A stretch of DNA of 47,827 nucleotides from an uncultured Prochlorococcus sp. (lineage in GTDB: Bacteria > Cyanobacteriota > Cyanobacteriia > PCC-6307 > Cyanobiaceae): the NCBI GenBank assembly GCA_902519235.1, contig CABYJE010000006.1, forward strand, positions 1 through 47,827. Reading direction: 5' to 3'. Made by a program: the position numbers and the translations under genes. The notes beneath the pieces were generated by a model. It worked only from the letters and a program-made list of their open reading frames with translations, did no database searches and was not told where the DNA came from. Positions 1 through 9,182 of the stretch are shown piece after piece. Position 1 is the first letter of the stretch, and every line of letters starts with the position of its first letter.

Positions 1-6
1 TTTCTA

Positions 7-2535
7 ATGTTTGAACGTTTTACAGAGAAAGCCATAAAAGTCATTATGCTTGCCCAAGAGGAAGCTAGAAGACTTGGTCATAATTTCGTTGGAACAGAAC
101 AAATTCTATTAGGTTTAATTGGCGAAGGAACAGGAGTTGCTGCAAAGGTTCTTAAATCTCTTGGTGTAAATTTAAAAGATTCAAGAATAGAAGTTGAAAA
201 AATTATTGGTAGAGGTTCTGGATTTGTTGCAGTAGAAATACCCTTCACGCCTAGAGCTAAAAGAGTTTTAGAGTTGTCTCTTGAAGAAGCTCGTCAACTG
301 GGTCACAACTATATAGGTACTGAACATTTACTACTAGGTTTAATACGAGAAGGTGAAGGTGTGGCTGCCAGAGTTCTTGAAAACCTAACAGTTGATCTTA
401 ATAAAGTAAGAACTCAAGTTATAAGGATGCTAGGAGAAACAGCTGAAGTTGGAACTGGAACTAATTCAACTAAAGGAAATCTTAAAACTGCTACTCTTGA
501 TGAATTTGGGACAAATTTAACAAAATTAGCTAGCGAATCTAAGCTAGACCCAGTAGTTGGGCGTCATGAAGAAATCGATCGTGTAGTTCAAATATTAGGC
601 AGAAGAACCAAAAATAATCCTGTATTAATAGGAGAGCCTGGTGTAGGTAAAACTGCTATAGCTGAAGGTTTGGCTCAAAGGATACAGATGGGAGATATCC
701 CCGACATACTCGAAGATAAAAGAGTTTTAACCTTAGATATTGGTCTTTTAGTTGCTGGAACAAAGTACAGAGGGGAATTTGAAGAAAGATTAAAAAAAAT
801 AATGGAAGAAATTAAATCTGCTGGCAACGTAATACTTGTTATCGATGAAGTGCATACTTTGATTGGTGCTGGAGCTGCTGAAGGAGCTATAGATGCAGCT
901 AATATTTTGAAACCAGCATTAGCCCGCGGTGAACTTCAATGCATAGGTGCAACAACTCTTGATGAATACAGAAAACATATAGAGAGAGATGCAGCTTTAG
1001 AAAGAAGATTTCAACCTGTAATGGTTGGCGAACCATCTATTGAAGATACAATCGAAATCTTAAAAGGTCTTCGAGAACGTTATGAGCAACATCATCGCCT
1101 TAAAATTACTGATGATGCTTTAGAGGCTGCAGCTCATTTAGGCGATCGCTACATATCGGATAGATTTTTGCCAGATAAGGCTATAGACCTTATTGATGAG
1201 GCAGGAAGTAGAGTTCGTTTAATAAATTCTAAACTTCCTCCTGAAGCAAAACAAATAGATAAAGAATTAAGACAGATTCAAAAACAAAAAGAAGAATCTG
1301 TAAGGGACCAAAACTTTGATCAAGCTGGCCAATTGCGAGAAAAAGAAATGGAATTGTCTGCAAAAATTAAAGAGGTTCTTGAAAGCCAAAAAGAATCTAC
1401 ATCTGAGGCCGAAAGTATTACTGATACAAACTCTCTAAAAAATGATTCAAAACTTCAACAAAATCCAATGGTTAGTGAAGAGGACGTAGCACATATTGTT
1501 GCATCTTGGACCGGTGTACCTGTTCAAAAATTAACTGAAACCGAATCAGTTAAACTCTTGAATATGGAGGAAACTCTTCATCAAAGGCTAATTGGACAGG
1601 ACGAAGCTGTAAAAGCTGTTTCTAGAGCTATTAGAAGAGCAAGAGTTGGCTTAAAAAATCCTAATAGACCTATCGCAAGTTTTATTTTTTCAGGTCCTAC
1701 TGGAGTAGGAAAAACTGAACTAACTAAATCACTAGCCTCATATTTCTTTGGTAGCGAAGAAGCAATGATCAGATTAGATATGTCAGAATTTATGGAAAGA
1801 CATACAGTAAGTAAACTTATAGGTTCTCCTCCAGGGTATGTTGGTTTTAATGAAGGTGGTCAACTTACAGAGGCAGTCAGAAGGAGACCTTATACAGTAG
1901 TTTTATTTGATGAAGTAGAAAAAGCCCATCCAGATGTATTTAATTTATTATTGCAACTACTTGAGGACGGGAGATTAACAGATTCCAAAGGTAGAACTGT
2001 AGATTTTAAAAATACTTTGTTAATTATGACTTCTAATATTGGTTCAAAAGTAATTGAAAAAGGTGGAGGAGGACTAGGGTTTGAGTTCTCTGGCGATTCT
2101 GTTGAAGATAGCCAATACAATAGAATTAAATCATTAGTTAATGAAGAGCTAAAGCAGTATTTCAGGCCTGAATTTTTAAATAGACTTGATGAAATAATTG
2201 TATTTAGGCAACTATCTAAAAATGAGGTTAAAGAAATTGCTGAAATAATGTTGCAAGAGGTTTTTGCAAGATTACAGGATAAGGGTATTAAATTGAGAGT
2301 AACTGATGCTTTCAAAGAAAGATTAGTTGAAGAAGGATATAATCCTTCTTATGGAGCAAGACCATTAAGAAGAGCTGTAATGCGTTTGTTAGAAGATAGT
2401 TTGGCTGAAGAAGTTCTTTCTGGAAGAATAAAAGATGGAGATAATGCTTTAGTTGATATAGATGATAATAAAAAAGTTACTATTAACATCACTTCCGAAG
2501 AATCCCCTCAAGAGTTGGCAAGTGCCAACTTCTAA
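7..2535 (+). CDS. clpC: ClpC, Hsp100/AAA+ ATP-dependent Clp protease chaperone subunit
   Basis: Class I Clp ATPase that unfolds proteins and feeds them to the ClpP/ClpR protease in the cytoplasm. The 842-residue product has the full ClpC architecture: two N-terminal Clp_N repeats (about 1-145), a first AAA+ module with Walker [10 protein letters not shown] at 209-217, a UVR-type coiled middle segment around 415-455 that separates ClpC from ClpA, a second AAA+ module with GPTGVGKT near 563-570, and the C-terminal YGARPLRR motif of the D2 small domain. Length is normal for cyanobacterial ClpC, which is essential in Synechococcus. The ATG at 7 opens the conserved N-terminus (MFERFTEKA). Its upstream control region is outside the window. 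The next gene follows after 14 bp on the same strand. Confidence 0.97.
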   Translation: MFERFTEKAIKVIMLAQEEARRLGHNFVGTEQILLGLIGEGTGVAAKVLKSLGVNLKDSRIEVEKIIGRGSGFVAVEIPFTPRAKRVLELSLEEARQLGHNYIGTEHLLLGLIREGEGVAARVLENLTVDLNKVRTQVIRMLGETAEVGTGTNSTKGNLKTATLDEFGTNLTKLASESKLDPVVGRHEEIDRVVQILGRRTKNNPVLIGEPGVGKTAIAEGLAQRIQMGDIPDILEDKRVLTLDIGLLVAGTKYRGEFEERLKKIMEEIKSAGNVILVIDEVHTLIGAGAAEGAIDAANILKPALARGELQCIGATTLDEYRKHIERDAALERRFQPVMVGEPSIEDTIEILKGLRERYEQHHRLKITDDALEAAAHLGDRYISDRFLPDKAIDLIDEAGSRVRLINSKLPPEAKQIDKELRQIQKQKEESVRDQNFDQAGQLREKEMELSAKIKEVLESQKESTSEAESITDTNSLKNDSKLQQNPMVSEEDVAHIVASWTGVPVQKLTETESVKLLNMEETLHQRLIGQDEAVKAVSRAIRRARVGLKNPNRPIASFIFSGPTGVGKTELTKSLASYFFGSEEAMIRLDMSEFMERHTVSKLIGSPPGYVGFNEGGQLTEAVRRRPYTVVLFDEVEKAHPDVFNLLLQLLEDGRLTDSKGRTVDFKNTLLIMTSNIGSKVIEKGGGGLGFEFSGDSVEDSQYNRIKSLVNEELKQYFRPEFLNRLDEIIVFRQLSKNEVKEIAEIMLQEVFARLQDKGIKLRVTDAFKERLVEEGYNPSYGARPLRRAVMRLLEDSLAEEVLSGRIKDGDNALVDIDDNKKVTINITSEESPQELASANF

Positions 2536-2549
2536 TTAATAAAGTAAAT

Positions 2550-3641
2550 ATGCAGTCAATCTCTCCAGAAACTATATTTAGGGGAAATTATGCTTGGCAA
2601 GAATCTATACCTCGAATCACTAAATTAACAAAAAGTCCATTAATTTTAGGAAGAGGGATTAAAACGAATATTTTGAGAAATAAAATTTTCAATGATTTAA
2701 AAAATCAAAACCTCAATGTTAATTTTGCAAATTTACAATTTGATTGTTGTTATGAAGACATTTCAAGGATAAAGAATATTATATTAAAAAATAATCATGA
2801 TTCAGTGATTGCAGCTGGGGGAGGCAAAGTTCTAGATTCTGGGAAATATATAGCCGAGTCTCTTAATATCCCCTGTATTACAGTGCCTCTGAGCGCTTCT
2901 ACATGTGCAGGTTGGACAGCCTTATCGAATATTTATACAAAAGATGGCCAATTCATAAAGGATGTTGCATTAGGATCTTGTCCAAAAATACTTGTTTATG
3001 ATCATAAATTTATTCAAACAGCTCCATCAAGAACACTTGCCAGTGGCATAGCTGACGCTTTGGCAAAATGGTATGAATCCTCACTAACAAGTTCAACAAT
3101 AGATGATGGGCTTGTTCAACAAGCGATTCAGATTTCAAGAGTTTTAAGAGATCAACTATTAATAGATGGAGAAAAAGCATTTAAGGGTCAATTTGAAAAT
3201 AATCCTTCTTGGCGAAATACTGTAGAGGCTTGTGGACTTACAGCTGGATTAGTAGGGGGTATTGGGGGAGAAAAGTGTAGGACTGCTGCTGCCCATGCTA
3301 TTCATAATGCAATTACTCAGATAATTACCCCAAATAAATTCTTGCATGGTGAGATTGTTGGGGTTGGATTATTATTGCAATTAAGACTCGAAGAAATGAA
3401 AAATAATAATAAATTAGCTGGTCAATCAACTAAACAATTGTTGTTACTCATGAAACAATTGAATTTGCCAACTAATATTGCACAACTTGGAATAAATGTT
3501 TTTGAAGATAATAATTTAGAGAAAATTGCTAATTTTACTTGTCGAGATAAATCTGAGATCCACTTTTTGCCTTTTGAAATTCATAAACAAGACATAGTAG
3601 AAGTTGTTTCAAATTTTGAACAACAAAAAATTAAAATATAG
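2550..3641 (+). CDS. Glycerol-dehydrogenase-like iron-containing alcohol dehydrogenase family protein
   Basis: NAD(P)-dependent dehydrogenase of the GldA branch of the metal-dependent dehydrogenase fold; 363 residues, normal for the family. The dinucleotide-binding GGGKVLDSGK motif is at 90-99. The three GldA metal ligands are all present: Asp169 (in GIADALAKW), His249 (in AAAHAIHNA) and His266 (in LHGE). Their spacing resembles Asp173, His256 and His274 of known glycerol dehydrogenases. The GldA motif STDA is replaced by STCA (about 116-119), so the true substrate may not be glycerol. Sn-glycerol-1-phosphate dehydrogenase is less likely. It sits 14 bp after clpC and 8 bp before the next hydrolase gene, suggesting cotranscription. 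Confidence 0.85.
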   Translation: MQSISPETIFRGNYAWQESIPRITKLTKSPLILGRGIKTNILRNKIFNDLKNQNLNVNFANLQFDCCYEDISRIKNIILKNNHDSVIAAGGGKVLDSGKYIAESLNIPCITVPLSASTCAGWTALSNIYTKDGQFIKDVALGSCPKILVYDHKFIQTAPSRTLASGIADALAKWYESSLTSSTIDDGLVQQAIQISRVLRDQLLIDGEKAFKGQFENNPSWRNTVEACGLTAGLVGGIGGEKCRTAAAHAIHNAITQIITPNKFLHGEIVGVGLLLQLRLEEMKNNNKLAGQSTKQLLLLMKQLNLPTNIAQLGINVFEDNNLEKIANFTCRDKSEIHFLPFEIHKQDIVEVVSNFEQQKIKI

Positions 3642-3649
3642 TAATTTTT

Positions 3650-4549
3650 TTGACTAAATCCAATTTTCAACAACTAAGTGATTTAAACATTGATTTTTTT
3701 GAGAGTGCTAAAAATTCCCTACTAGACCCCTTAGGTCTTTATTTAGCAAACGATGTTAAGTGGATCAAAATCAATGAGAACTGGAACTCTTTGAAATTCC
3801 CAGTAGTTATGGGAGGGAAAGGTCAACCTATACTTCTCCTCCATGGCTTTGACAGTAGTTTTTTAGAGTTTAGGAGAATATATCAATCATTAAAAAGAAA
3901 TTTCCAAGTTATAATTCCTGATCTATTAGGGTTTGGGTTTAGTCCTAGGTGCGCAACCAATGAATACAATCCCTCTAAAATAATTTCATATTTAATTGAT
4001 CTCCTTAAGGCCATAAAAATAACAAAGAATCTAAAAATTATTGGCGCCTCTATGGGAGGCTCAACAGCCCTAAAACTTTCTTTTGAAATCTCTGATTCTA
4101 TTGATAAAATAATCCTTTTATCTCCCGCCGGATTATTTGGAGAACCTAAGAGTATACCTTTCCCTCTTAACCAAATAGGGGCTTCATTTCTAGGCCTGCA
4201 ACAGGTCAGAAAAAGTCTTTGCAGGCAAGCCTTCGCATTCCCAGATGAATCTGTTGGTCAAATGGAAGAGCAAATTGCTTCAATTCATTTAGGTTGTAAA
4301 GGATGGAGGAATTCACTCGCATCATTTGCAAAAAGTGGAGGGTTTGCTGGAACAAAGAAATATATTCAAAACATCCCAATCAAAGCAGTATGTGGAGAAA
4401 ATGATCGCGTTCTTGGAAAAAAAGAGATTAAAAATATTAGAAAAATTGATAAATTAAATTTTATAGGGTTGAAAAATTGTGGTCATCTACCCCATGTAGA
4501 TTTACCATCATTATCTAGTAAAATTATTCAAGATTATTTTTTGGAATAA
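3650..4549 (+). CDS. Alpha/beta hydrolase fold protein
   Basis: Soluble alpha/beta hydrolase of 299 residues, substrate unknown. An oxyanion-hole motif LLLHGF lies at 62-67. The nucleophile elbow is GASMGG with Ser134, the acid is Asp252 (in GENDRVLG) and the base is His279 (in NCGHLPH), so the catalytic triad is complete. The start is a TTG at 3650, 8 bp after the preceding stop; no nearer ATG keeps the N-terminus. Cyanobacterial homologues are usually annotated only as hydrolase or acyltransferase. It converges with cdsA, with 12 bp between the two stops. Confidence 0.85.
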   Translation: MTKSNFQQLSDLNIDFFESAKNSLLDPLGLYLANDVKWIKINENWNSLKFPVVMGGKGQPILLLHGFDSSFLEFRRIYQSLKRNFQVIIPDLLGFGFSPRCATNEYNPSKIISYLIDLLKAIKITKNLKIIGASMGGSTALKLSFEISDSIDKIILLSPAGLFGEPKSIPFPLNQIGASFLGLQQVRKSLCRQAFAFPDESVGQMEEQIASIHLGCKGWRNSLASFAKSGGFAGTKKYIQNIPIKAVCGENDRVLGKKEIKNIRKIDKLNFIGLKNCGHLPHVDLPSLSSKIIQDYFLE

Positions 4550-4561
4550 AAAAATTCATTA

Positions 4562-5419
4562 CTAATTTAGATACTTGAGAAGTATAAAAATGTAATACAA
4601 AACAGATGGAGTAAAGATGTAGCTGTCAATTCTGTCAAGAATGCCTCCATGGCCTGGTAAAAAAGTTCCCGAATCTTTTATTTTTGCATCTCTCTTCATC
4701 ATTGATTCAATTAAATCTCCAACTAATGCCATAATAGAGATTAAAATTCCATATAAAATTCCAATTAATAATGGATTTTCCCAATTAAGTAAATATGCGA
4801 AAAATATCGCTAATAAAATTGAACAGGATATTCCTCCAATTAAACCTTCTATTGTTTTGCTAGGAGATATTGGAGAAAGAGATTTTTTACCAAATGACTT
4901 ACCAACGAAATAAGAGCCAATATCACTAGCTACAATTAAAAAACAAGAGGTTAAAGTTAAATGAAGACCAGTAGTATTAGATAAGTTTTCAAAGGAAATA
5001 AATCCTTGATTTGAATTTATTATTACTGACTCTAATCCCCTTAACTTAATCCAGTAACTAGGTAAAAACCCTAAATAGAATAAACCAAAAATAGAAGCTG
5101 CAATATCTGAAATAGTCCCAGGCTTTGGTTGCAAAAGTAACCAAGTGCATATTACAACTGAACATATTGGTAAAATTGAATTTGATATTTCTCCTTCAAT
5201 GAAACCTATAGTCTCAAGATAAGTAAAAATTATAATAACGAAAGATGAAAATAATGTGGTTTTAGTAGCTGGTTTTATTCCTTTAAATTCAGCCATCCTA
5301 AAAAATTCTAATAATGCTAAATAAGTAAGCAAGGATGTTGCTAATGTAAAAAACCATCCCCCTAACAAAACAACAATTAAACCAAATATTCCTATAATTA
5401 ATCCACTTCTCAATCTCAT
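4562..5419 (-). CDS. cdsA: Phosphatidate cytidylyltransferase (CDP-diglyceride synthase)
   Basis: Integral membrane enzyme converting phosphatidate and CTP to CDP-diacylglycerol, the precursor of phosphatidylglycerol, which photosystems require. The 285-residue protein is strongly hydrophobic with about eight predicted membrane segments. It ends with the CDS family signature at about 239-266: SMMKRD, then KDSG and LPGHGGILDRID, including the metal-binding Asp and His residues. It lies 9 bp downstream of the PLP decarboxylase gene on the same strand, so the two are probably cotranscribed. The start is ATG, with normal family length. Confidence 0.95.
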   Translation of the reverse strand: MRLRSGLIIGIFGLIVVLLGGWFFTLATSLLTYLALLEFFRMAEFKGIKPATKTTLFSSFVIIIFTYLETIGFIEGEISNSILPICSVVICTWLLLQPKPGTISDIAASIFGLFYLGFLPSYWIKLRGLESVIINSNQGFISFENLSNTTGLHLTLTSCFLIVASDIGSYFVGKSFGKKSLSPISPSKTIEGLIGGISCSILLAIFFAYLLNWENPLLIGILYGILISIMALVGDLIESMMKRDAKIKDSGTFLPGHGGILDRIDSYIFTPSVLYYIFILLKYLN

Positions 5420-5428
5420 ATCAAATTT

Positions 5429-6826
5429 CTATGATTTTATAACTCTTATATTAAAATTTAACAGATCTTTGTTGCATAAACTTTGATTATTTATCCAATT
5501 AAATCTATCGATATCAATTTTTTCTCCAGGAACTAGTAGAGGTATTCCAGGAGGATAAGGGCAAATAATATCTCCAGATATTTTATTTAATGATTGCGAA
5601 AAAGGAATATTCCGAGTCTCACTTCTCCAAGCAATTCCAATTTGAATTTCTGGTTCTTCAACTAGATTAAAGGGTGACTTGAGTACTTTAGGAGTTTCTA
5701 ATTTTTTTGAATTTAAAAGTAATTTTTTCCATAACTTTAAAAATAAATTTAGAAAATCTTTTTGATTCGCAAACCCTAAGCAAAAAGTTAAAGTCATCAT
5801 TTCTGGTAATTCAGCAATAAGACCATTTTTATAAAAATATTTATCAGCAGTGAAACCATCAATTCCAACCTTAGAGGTATTCAATACTATTTTTAAAGGG
5901 TCTTGCGTTTCTATAAGAGGAATATTCTTTTGGATTAATTTTTTGTAGATACTTTTTGCCTCTAAAATTCTTTTTTGATATTTTGATAAACTTTTTTTAT
6001 TAAGCCAGTCTTTAATAGATTCTTCACAAGAAGAGAGTAGTAAAGAACTTGGACTAGTAGTTTGCAACAAATTAATACTTTTTATTAAATTTTGCTTATT
6101 AACTAGATTCCCTTTATACCAGAGTGCAGCAGTTTGAGTTAAACCATTTAGCGACTTATGTAAGGAGTGAACGACTAAATCAGCGTTTGATTTTAAAGCC
6201 GATTTTGGAAGGTTTAGGTGTTCACAAAAAAGGAAATAAGAACCATGAGCTTCATCCACCAAAACAGGTAAATTTTTTTGATGACAAAGATCTATTAAAG
6301 GCTCTAAATCTCCAGCGTATCCCTGATAAGAGGGACTTACAAGAATTACGCCTACAATTTTTTTCTCATTAAAATTTATTTTTTTAAATACATTTTTCAA
6401 CCATTTTTTTGTAATTGGTTTGTAATGACCGGATTCTAATGAAAAATCTAGGTCAAAGAATATTGGTTGTATGTTCTGCATCGTACAGATTTTTATAACA
6501 CTTATATGCACATTTCTAGGCATCAGGATACTTTCTCCAGGATTTGCCATTGCAATTACAGCTGATTGTATTAATCCAGAGGCTCCATTAACTCCAAAAA
6601 AACAACCTTTCGCCCCAAATTTCTCAGAAAATTCTCTTTGAGTTTTTGCAATTAATCCCTTTTGGTATAAAGGTGCGCCTATCTCTGGGAGTTCCGGTAA
6701 GTCCCAATACCCAGGTTGTTTTTTTAATAATTTCACTAATTTCTTGGGTAAAGCTGACCCTCTGTTATGGGCGGGAAAGAAAAGTGACTTTAAAAATTTT
6801 TTAGTCAGAAAAGAAGAAATTCTCAT
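5429..6826 (-). CDS. Orn/Lys/Arg decarboxylase family PLP enzyme
   Basis: Fold-type I PLP-dependent decarboxylase, 465 residues. FGVNGASGLIQ (77-87) is the cofactor phosphate-binding region, DEAHG at 191-195 carries the Asp that contacts the pyridine nitrogen, and Lys224 in VHSLHKSLNGLTQ is the predicted Schiff-base lysine. A C-terminal Orn/Lys/Arg decarboxylase domain follows, with a proline-rich PYPPGIPLL segment near 430. It lacks the wing domain of the large E. coli inducible decarboxylases and resembles the shorter Bacillus YaaO/SpeA type. The substrate (arginine, lysine or ornithine) cannot be read from sequence; a polyamine role is inference. It is first in a probable operon with cdsA, divergent from the ABC1 kinase gene across 65 bp. 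Confidence 0.88.
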   Translation of the reverse strand: MRISSFLTKKFLKSLFFPAHNRGSALPKKLVKLLKKQPGYWDLPELPEIGAPLYQKGLIAKTQREFSEKFGAKGCFFGVNGASGLIQSAVIAMANPGESILMPRNVHISVIKICTMQNIQPIFFDLDFSLESGHYKPITKKWLKNVFKKINFNEKKIVGVILVSPSYQGYAGDLEPLIDLCHQKNLPVLVDEAHGSYFLFCEHLNLPKSALKSNADLVVHSLHKSLNGLTQTAALWYKGNLVNKQNLIKSINLLQTTSPSSLLLSSCEESIKDWLNKKSLSKYQKRILEAKSIYKKLIQKNIPLIETQDPLKIVLNTSKVGIDGFTADKYFYKNGLIAELPEMMTLTFCLGFANQKDFLNLFLKLWKKLLLNSKKLETPKVLKSPFNLVEEPEIQIGIAWRSETRNIPFSQSLNKISGDIICPYPPGIPLLVPGEKIDIDRFNWINNQSLCNKDLLNFNIRVIKS

Positions 6827-6891
6827 AAAGTATTATTGATATATATAGAATGGTCTAAGAAAGAATCCTTCTTCGATATTCTTTAACTTTA

Positions 6892-8550
6892 ATGACAAGG
6901 TCTTATTCCCAATACTCAGCAAAAAGTGACTTAATTTGGTTGATTTTGAGACCATGGATTTTTATCCCGAGAGTTTTATATATCCTTTTAACTTTTCTTT
7001 TTCTTTTTTTAAGAATACTTTTTCAAGGTAACAGTAAAAATAAGAATGTACAAAAAAATCTCTCAAAATATCTTTTTGATGTAATAACAGATTTAGGACC
7101 TTGTTTCATAAAATTGGGACAGGCACTTTCAACTAGACCGGATCTTGTTAGACAAGATTGGCTTACAGAACTTACCAACTTACAGGATAATCTCCCAGCA
7201 TTTGATCACAAAATTGCTTTAAAAATTATCGAAGAAGAACTTGGAGCTCCACCTAATGAATTATTTGATGAGTTCCCTGAGAGTCCTATTGCCTCAGCAA
7301 GCTTAGGACAGGTATACAAAACAAAAACAAAAAATAGTTCTTATGTAGCTGTAAAAGTACAAAGGCCAAATTTGTACTTTCTTATAAGAAGAGATATTGT
7401 GATATTAAGGTTTTTAGCAACTTTTTTTTCATCATTACTTCCATTAAATATCGGTGTTGGAATTGGAGAAATAATAGATGAATTTGGCAAAGCACTTTTT
7501 GATGAAATTGACTACGAAAAAGAGGGTGAAAATGCTTTAAAGTTTGCAAATTTATTTAAAGATAACCCAAATGTTTTTATCCCTAAATTGGAAAAACAGT
7601 TTTCATCAAAGAGAATTATTACAACCTCTTGGATTGATGGAGTCAAGTTAAGAGATAGAGCTTTATTAGAGGAAAATAACTTAGTACCCTCCTCTTTCAT
7701 AAAAACTTGTGTAATTAGTGGCCTTCAGCAATTATTTGAATACGGATATTTTCATGCTGACCCACACCCTGGAAATATGTTTGCACTTCAAGGTGGAAAT
7801 ACAATTACTGGGAATTTAGCTTATGTAGATTTTGGGATGATGGATACAATTACAAATTCAGATAGACTAACTCTTATTAAGGCTATTGTGCACATAATAA
7901 ATGATGAATATTATCTTCTTGCTAAAGATTTTCAGAAATTAGGTTTTTTAACTAAAGAGCAAGATCTTCAAAAACTTGTTGAACCATTAAAAGAGGTTTT
8001 AGGTGGATCTTTTGGCGCGGAAGTCGGAGATTTTAATCTTAAAAATGTAACCGATAAATTCTCAAAACTAATGTATTCATACCCATTTAGAGTGCCTAGT
8101 AGATTTGCATTAATTATAAGAGCAGTTGTTAGTCAAGAGGGTTTAGCACTAAGACTAGATCCCGAATTTAAAATTTTAAAGATTGCATATCCTTATATAG
8201 CTAAAAAATTGCTTACCGATAATTCTGAGGAGATCTTAGAAATTCTTTTGGAAGTTGTTTTTGATAAAAAAGGTAGAATTCAAATAGAAAAGGTAGAAAG
8301 TTTATTAAATATAATATTTAAAGATTCTGAAAATATTAATTCAGATCTTATACCGGTTGCAAATGCAGGATTAAAGTTAATTGTTAGTAGTAAAGGATCA
8401 GAAGTCCGAAAGAATCTTCTTTTAAGCCTCATAAGAGATGACAAATTAGAATTAACTGATGCGAAAAAACTCTTAAGTCTAATTAGAGATATATTTAGCC
8501 CTTTGAATATTGCAAAAAGCGCAGTTCAAAATATTATTTCTCCAGTTTAG
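6892..8550 (+). CDS. ABC1/UbiB-family atypical protein kinase
   Basis: Atypical kinase-like ATPase of the ADCK/UbiB family, 552 residues. Family hallmarks are present in order: the KxGQ motif KLGQ at 74-77, the alanine-rich loop ASASLGQ at 134-140 replacing the usual P-loop, the VAVKVQRP lysine strand near 152-159, HADPHPGN at 288-295 and DFG at 313-315. A hydrophobic stretch at about 25-45 may be a membrane anchor. In cyanobacteria and plastids such proteins are linked to prenylquinone metabolism and to stress control of thylakoid lipids; the specific role here is unknown. The start is ATG, 65 bp from the divergent decarboxylase. Confidence 0.93.
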   Translation: MTRSYSQYSAKSDLIWLILRPWIFIPRVLYILLTFLFLFLRILFQGNSKNKNVQKNLSKYLFDVITDLGPCFIKLGQALSTRPDLVRQDWLTELTNLQDNLPAFDHKIALKIIEEELGAPPNELFDEFPESPIASASLGQVYKTKTKNSSYVAVKVQRPNLYFLIRRDIVILRFLATFFSSLLPLNIGVGIGEIIDEFGKALFDEIDYEKEGENALKFANLFKDNPNVFIPKLEKQFSSKRIITTSWIDGVKLRDRALLEENNLVPSSFIKTCVISGLQQLFEYGYFHADPHPGNMFALQGGNTITGNLAYVDFGMMDTITNSDRLTLIKAIVHIINDEYYLLAKDFQKLGFLTKEQDLQKLVEPLKEVLGGSFGAEVGDFNLKNVTDKFSKLMYSYPFRVPSRFALIIRAVVSQEGLALRLDPEFKILKIAYPYIAKKLLTDNSEEILEILLEVVFDKKGRIQIEKVESLLNIIFKDSENINSDLIPVANAGLKLIVSSKGSEVRKNLLLSLIRDDKLELTDAKKLLSLIRDIFSPLNIAKSAVQNIISPV

Positions 8551-8666
8551 ATTTTATATTTACTTCAATAAAAATTTACTTATAAATTTAAAAGGATTAA
8601 AATTAATTATAAGTACTTACTTTTGTAATTAAGTAGTCAAATAATTAATGAAACCGGAGATATGAA

Positions 8667-9161
8667 ATGAATATTTTTAAAAATCTTTTTTTATTTAAAA
8701 AAAAATCTGTTACGGATAATAAAGTAAATTATGGATTAGCTGATCAGTATGGAGAAGTCGCAAGGTTAGTAAAAGAAGCGAGAATTCAAAAAAATATAAC
8801 AATTCAAGAATTGTCAGGTATTTCAAAAATCCCTGAACAAACGATAATTTCTATTGAAAGCAATAACAAAAATACTAGACCAAAGTATCCATTTATAAGA
8901 TCCATATTAATTAAATTAGAGAAATGTTTAGGATTAAAAAAAAATACATTAGAAAAATTAGCAATTAGAGAAGAAGAAACTTCTAAGAAAGAAAATAAAG
9001 ATTTTATTATCAACAAATTCGATCTTATAAATACTTGGCAAGGAAGCGTTTTATATTTTTTTATATTAATTTTAACTTTATTTATATTGAAGAGGTATTT
9101 TATTTTGAATGTAAATGTTATCGAGATTCAAAATATTGAAACCAAAATCATTGATAAATAA
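8667..9161 (+). CDS. Membrane-anchored XRE/RodZ-like helix-turn-helix protein
   Basis: Small protein of 164 residues. The basic N-terminus is followed by a Cro/XRE-type helix-turn-helix at about 28-95 (VKEARIQKNITIQELSGISK, then a PEQTIISIE recognition-helix region). A charged linker follows, then one strongly hydrophobic segment at about 126-146 and a 19-residue tail. This is RodZ order (cytoplasmic HTH, then one membrane span) but without the large periplasmic domain of RodZ. GGAG at 8656-8659 is a plausible ribosome-binding site for the ATG at 8667. Function is unassigned; a cytoskeletal or cell-shape role is only inferred from architecture. Confidence 0.75.
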   Translation: MNIFKNLFLFKKKSVTDNKVNYGLADQYGEVARLVKEARIQKNITIQELSGISKIPEQTIISIESNNKNTRPKYPFIRSILIKLEKCLGLKKNTLEKLAIREEETSKKENKDFIINKFDLINTWQGSVLYFFILILTLFILKRYFILNVNVIEIQNIETKIIDK

Positions 9162-9181
9162 ACTTCAAAAAGTTTGTATTT
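9160..9181. terminator. Weak AT-rich hairpin between convergent genes
   Basis: Arms AAACTT (9160-9165) and AAGTTT (9170-9175) pair around a CAAA loop and are followed by GTATTTTTT. It lies in the 21-bp gap between the HTH gene and malQ, where both transcripts would end. The stem has only one G-C pair, so efficiency is doubtful. Confidence 0.35.
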
Positions 9182-9182
9182 T

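Noticed and set aside
1890-2315. 141-codon minus-strand ORF inside clpC
   Set aside because: Antisense to the conserved ClpC D2 module, Ser/Leu/Asn-rich composition typical of a shadow frame, no domain.
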